A DNA stretch of 64,000 nucleotides, taken from the NCBI GenBank assembly GCA_036495525.1, contig DASXMR010000056.1, positions 1-64,000 on the forward strand, in the 5' to 3' direction. Origin of the DNA: DASXMR01 sp036495525 (GTDB lineage: Bacteria > Actinomycetota > Actinomycetes > Streptosporangiales > Streptosporangiaceae). A program made the position numbers and the translations under genes. Below are positions 60,985 to 64,000 of the stretch, piece by piece (position 1 is the first letter of the stretch; the number at the start of each line of letters is the position of its first letter). The notes below the pieces were generated by a model. The model worked only from the letters and a program-made list of their open reading frames with translations. It ran no database searches and was not told the DNA's origin.

Positions 60985-61956
60985 TTACTGCCCGGCGCTG
61001 CCCTCCCGGCTCGCGGCTGGCCTGGTGCTCCCCCACCCGGCGTGGTGCTCGAGCCACCACCGGGCGATGTCGAGCCGCCGCATGAACGCCACGTCGGCCC
61101 GCGACTGCACGTACTGGATGAAGTCCCTGATCGCCGACGCACGGCTGGCCTGGCCGCTCCACCGCTCGTGCAGTCCGACCGTCATCATCCGCGGCCCGGC
61201 TCCGGCGCTCGCCTCGTCGCACAGGTAGTCGACCGCGGCCCGCAGCGACTCGAAGAAGTGCCGTGGCGCGGCGTAGGTGGGGTTAATCAGGTACCTGTTG
61301 TCGTTGTAGACCTTGGAGTACGGCACGACCAGCAACTGGCCCGAGCCGACCGGGGCGAAGTACGGCAGCTCGTCGTTCGACGCGTCCGAGTCGTAAAGGA
61401 AGCCGCCTTCCTCGACCAGCAGCTCCCTGGTGTGCACGCTCGGGAACGAGCGGACGTACCAGCCAAGCGGGCGCTGGCCGGTGAGCCGCTGGATGGCGTC
61501 GATGCCGCGGCGGATGTCGTCCCGCTGCTCATCCCTGCTCAGCTCCGAGACCTCCGACCAGCGGTACCCGTGCGACAGCACGTCGTGGCCGGCCTCGACG
61601 ATCCACTCGGCGACCTCCGGCGTGCGCTCCAGCGCCGCGCCGCACGCGCCGACCGTCACCGGCACCCGGCAGCGGTCGAACAGCCTGGCCAGCCGCCAGA
61701 CCCCTACCCGGCTGCCGAACTCGAAGTGCGTTTCCGTGCCCAGGTCCCTGATCTGAGGGCCGACCTGATCGGAGTACTCGCCCCAGCTGTCGTTGCGGCC
61801 ATCGCCCTCCAGCGAGTACTCGGCACCTGACTCGTAGTTGAGCACGATGTTGACCACCAGGCTGACCCCGCCCGGCCAGCTGACCAGCGGCGGGTAGCGG
61901 CCATAGCCAACGAAGTCACGGGCCGGGCCCGGCTGCCCTGATTGCTGTGCTGCCAT
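60985..61956 (-). CDS. Polysaccharide deacetylase-fold hydrolase, PuuE allantoinase-like
   Basis: 323 residues. RDFVGYGRYPPLVSWPGG at the start and VNIVLNYESGAEYSL resemble the opening of PuuE-type allantoinases and cyclic imide hydrolases. AGHDVLSHGYRW and GQRPLGWYVR follow the same pattern. The metal set of true chitin deacetylases (early Asp-Asp) is missing, as in PuuE. It would open a cyclic ureide/imide or deacylate a small amide. Neighbouring racemase, aminotransferase and amidohydrolase genes support small-molecule catabolism. Confidence 0.82.
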   Translation of the reverse strand: MAAQQSGQPGPARDFVGYGRYPPLVSWPGGVSLVVNIVLNYESGAEYSLEGDGRNDSWGEYSDQVGPQIRDLGTETHFEFGSRVGVWRLARLFDRCRVPVTVGACGAALERTPEVAEWIVEAGHDVLSHGYRWSEVSELSRDEQRDDIRRGIDAIQRLTGQRPLGWYVRSFPSVHTRELLVEEGGFLYDSDASNDELPYFAPVGSGQLLVVPYSKVYNDNRYLINPTYAAPRHFFESLRAAVDYLCDEASAGAGPRMMTVGLHERWSGQASRASAIRDFIQYVQSRADVAFMRRLDIARWWLEHHAGWGSTRPAASREGSAGQ

Positions 61957-62094
61957 CTCAGCCGCTGCTCATGAGCACGCCAGCGGCACAATCCTGATCT
62001 TGAACGAGCACACAGCGAAGACTAGGGGCGGCCAAGCCGGGCTGTCCAGGCGGGCTGGCGGGCACCGGGCTACGCCGCCAGCCTGGTCAGCGCG

Positions 62095-63516
62095 GTGTTC
62101 TGTACCGTTGGCTGGTCAGCCGGGCTGCAGCGGGCCGTCCGGACGGCGGCAGGAGGTGGCGTCATCACCACGCAAGCCCGAACCAGCGACCAGGCCGCCG
62201 GTCAGGGCAGGCAGATCCTGGCCCGCTGGGCCGCGGAGAACCCGCGGTCGGCGGCGCTGCACGCCAGGGCGGTCGGCCTGCTTCCCGGCGGGGTGACGCA
62301 CGACGTCAGGCTCGCTGACCCGTTCCCGCTCGCCGTCAGCCGCGCCTCAGGCGCGCGCAAGTGGGACCTGGACGGCCACGAGCTGGTCTGCTACGTGCTC
62401 GGCCACGGCGCGCTGCTGCTTGGCCACAGCCATCCGGAGGTGGTAGCCGCCGTGCAGGAGCAGGCGGCCAGGTCCTTTCATCCCGGTGCCTGCCACGAGC
62501 TGGAGAGCGACTGGGCGCAGGCGATCGTGAGCCTGGTGCCGTCCGCCGAGCAGGTGCGGTTCACCGCAAGCGGCACCGAGGCTTCGCTGCTGGCGCTGCG
62601 GCTGGCCAGGGCGGTGACCGGGCGGCGCCGGATCGTCAAGCTGGCCGGGCACTTCCACGGCTGGCACGACCAGGCGGCACTCGGCTCGGACCCGCCGTTC
62701 GACGAGCCGGACACCGACGGGCTACCCGCCCAGATCAGCAGCGCCGTCGAGGTGCTGCCGGCCGATGCCGCGCTGCTGAGCCGCACCCTCGCGGCCGGCG
62801 ACGTGGCGGCGGTCATCCTCGAGCCGTCGGGCGCTGCCTGGGGCACGGTGCCGCTGCCTGGCGGGTTCCTCGCGGCTGCCAGGCAGGCAGCCGACCAGAC
62901 CGGCACCGTGCTGATCTACGACGAGGTGGTGTCCGGATTCCGCTGGTCCCCCGGCGGCGTGCAGCAGCTGGCCGGCGTGCTGCCCGACCTCACCGTGCTT
63001 GGCAAGATCGTGGCGGGCGGCATGCCAGGCGGGGCCGTCTGCGGCAGCGCCGGACTGCTGGCCAGGATCGGCGCGCGGGGCGCAGGCCGGGTCGCCCATC
63101 CGGGCACGCACAACGCCCACCCGCTGTCGGCCGCGGCGGGCACGACGACGCTTGGCCTGCTCACCTCCGGCGCGGCGCAGGACCGCGCGGCCGGGCAGGC
63201 GGCCGCGCTGCGCGCCGAGCTGACCGCAGTGTTCGAGCGGTGCGGCGTGGCCGGCCGGGCCTACGGGCAGAGCTCGACGTTCCACCTGCTGTTCGGGTTT
63301 TCCGGCGAGCCGGAGCAGCTCGACCCGGTCCGGCTCAAGCAGGCCCTGCCTGCGCCGCTGGCGGCGGCGCTGCACTGCGGCATGCTGACCGGGGGCGTGC
63401 ACCTGTTCCACGGCTCCGGTTTCGTCAGCACCGAGCATTCTGACGCCGACCTGGAGCGCACCGTGGCCGCGCTCGCTGCGACGCTGCCCGCCCTGCAGGC
63501 GGCGGGGCTGGCATGA
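62095..63516 (+). CDS. Class III aminotransferase (GSA-aminomutase-like)
   Basis: 473 residues as read from GTG 62095. The PLP lysine is Lys304 (LGKIVAGGMPGG) and Asp276 in LIYDEVVSGFR binds the pyridine N. RFTASGTEASLLALRLARAV is the phosphate-cup region. The enzyme resembles glutamate-1-semialdehyde 2,1-aminomutases and acyl-amine transaminases. The first 22 codons look non-coding. AGGAGG at 62151-62156 points to a start near 62161-62164, where only GTC or ATC exists. It overlaps the next gene by 4 nt (ATGA). Confidence 0.85.
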   Translation: MFCTVGWSAGLQRAVRTAAGGGVITTQARTSDQAAGQGRQILARWAAENPRSAALHARAVGLLPGGVTHDVRLADPFPLAVSRASGARKWDLDGHELVCYVLGHGALLLGHSHPEVVAAVQEQAARSFHPGACHELESDWAQAIVSLVPSAEQVRFTASGTEASLLALRLARAVTGRRRIVKLAGHFHGWHDQAALGSDPPFDEPDTDGLPAQISSAVEVLPADAALLSRTLAAGDVAAVILEPSGAAWGTVPLPGGFLAAARQAADQTGTVLIYDEVVSGFRWSPGGVQQLAGVLPDLTVLGKIVAGGMPGGAVCGSAGLLARIGARGAGRVAHPGTHNAHPLSAAAGTTTLGLLTSGAAQDRAAGQAAALRAELTAVFERCGVAGRAYGQSSTFHLLFGFSGEPEQLDPVRLKQALPAPLAAALHCGMLTGGVHLFHGSGFVSTEHSDADLERTVAALAATLPALQAAGLA

Positions 63517-64000
63517 GCGAGCTGATCATCGCCGGCGGCCGGCTCCTCGACCCCGGCCAGGGCGTCGACGCGACCGGCACCATCACGATCTCGGGCAGTG
63601 TCATCGCCGGCCGCACTACCGGCAACGGCGGGCCGAGCGCCGCGCCGCTTGCGGCCGGCCAGCAGGTGATCGACGCGACCGGGCTGATCGTGACGCCCGG
63701 CGTCGTCGACGTGCACACGCACCTGTACGAGGGGGTGTCGCACTACGGCATCGACCCGGACACGCACTGCCTGCAGCGGGGCGTGACCACGGCGGTGGAC
63801 GCCGGCTCGGCCGGCGCGCAGACATTTCCCGGCCTGCGCCGGTACGTGATCGAGCGCTCGCAGACCAGGGTGCTGGCGTTCCTGCACATCGCCGTGCAGG
63901 GCATGATCACCAACCTGCTCGGGGAGCTGGAGGACCTGCGCTGGGCGTCGGTAGGGCAAGCCGTCGAGCGCGCCCGCGAGCACGCCGACCTGATCATCGG
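63513..64000 (+). CDS. Amidohydrolase/deacetylase family protein, 3' end outside window
   Basis: The first 162 codons are visible. LIIAGGRLLDPGQGVDATG starts the composite beta-sandwich domain, and TPGVVDVHTHLYEG carries the HxH metal pair (His68, His70). GVTTAVDAGSAGAQTFPGL is the family's next block. The relatives are dihydroorotase-like deacetylases and imidase-type enzymes with two metals in a TIM barrel. The ATG overlaps the aminotransferase stop (ATGA), so the two products very likely work in one pathway. Confidence 0.85.
   Translation, partial: MSELIIAGGRLLDPGQGVDATGTITISGSVIAGRTTGNGGPSAAPLAAGQQVIDATGLIVTPGVVDVHTHLYEGVSHYGIDPDTHCLQRGVTTAVDAGSAGAQTFPGLRRYVIERSQTRVLAFLHIAVQGMITNLLGELEDLRWASVGQAVERAREHADLII

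Noticed and set aside
1..64000. CRISPR array, rRNA operon, integrase, plasmid replication gene
   Set aside because: I looked for regularly spaced 25-40 bp repeats and for these genes and saw none. The tandem repeats found are short and lack unique spacers.

Overview
The window is very GC-rich and densely coding, with many GTG starts and 1 to 8 nt gene overlaps. It carries actinobacterial markers: a WhiB protein, a complete CVN conservon (sensor kinase, roadblock, DUF742, small GTPase), F420-type PPOX and LLM oxidoreductases, a DUF6158 and a DUF6582 protein, and YtrA-type GntR/ABC operons. I read it as the chromosome of a filamentous or soil actinomycete. Placement near Streptosporangiales/Treboniaceae is only a guess. 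No rRNA genes, CRISPR array, integrase or plasmid functions were seen.

Layout. 0-9.7 kb: assorted small enzymes (metallo-beta-lactamase fold, VOC, PPOX/F420, nucleotidyltransferase, SDR), exported proteins (lysozyme-like, two lipoproteins) and the first GntR-ABC-permease operon. 9.8-17.5 kb: a minus-strand C1/methylamine operon with a BHMT-like methyltransferase, a DAO-family oxidoreductase and heterotetrameric sarcosine oxidase in the order B-D-A-G. 17.7-20 kb: a D-2-hydroxyacid dehydrogenase, a histidine phosphatase and a Phd/RelE toxin-antitoxin pair. 20-25.5 kb: a single-chain acyl-CoA carboxylase of about 1,816 residues. 25.9-30 kb: WhiB, DUF6582, NmrA-like SDR and a second GntR-ABC-permease operon paralogous to the first.

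30-38 kb holds two decayed genes (an arylsulfatase and an alpha/beta hydrolase) among regulator-plus-effector pairs (MarR/YczE, TetR/MFS). 38-41.7 kb lies between a tRNA 3'-end fragment and an intact CAU tRNA. It holds a reductase fusion protein, a VOC/TetR pair with palindromic operators, a broken IS481-type transposase and four iteron-like repeats. 41.8-46.8 kb is the conservon. 47-53.6 kb has a lone NMT1/SsuA-like lipoprotein, a VOC-AKR-TetR operon with a strong nested operator, an acyl-CoA dehydrogenase, an SDR and a TudS-like protein coupled to an unknown protein. 53.6-54.2 kb is an exported inhibitor-like protein with a structured leader.

54.3-64 kb looks like a catabolic island for an imported cyclic amide, ureide or amino-sugar-like compound. 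It has an SMP-30 lactonase, two paralogous Tat-lipoprotein family-5 binding proteins that share a 26-bp upstream element, a hydantoin-type racemase, a Gfo/Idh dehydrogenase, a PuuE-like deacetylase/allantoinase, a class III aminotransferase and an amidohydrolase cut by the window edge. This is the best candidate for an undescribed pathway. Its substrate is inferred from family combination only.
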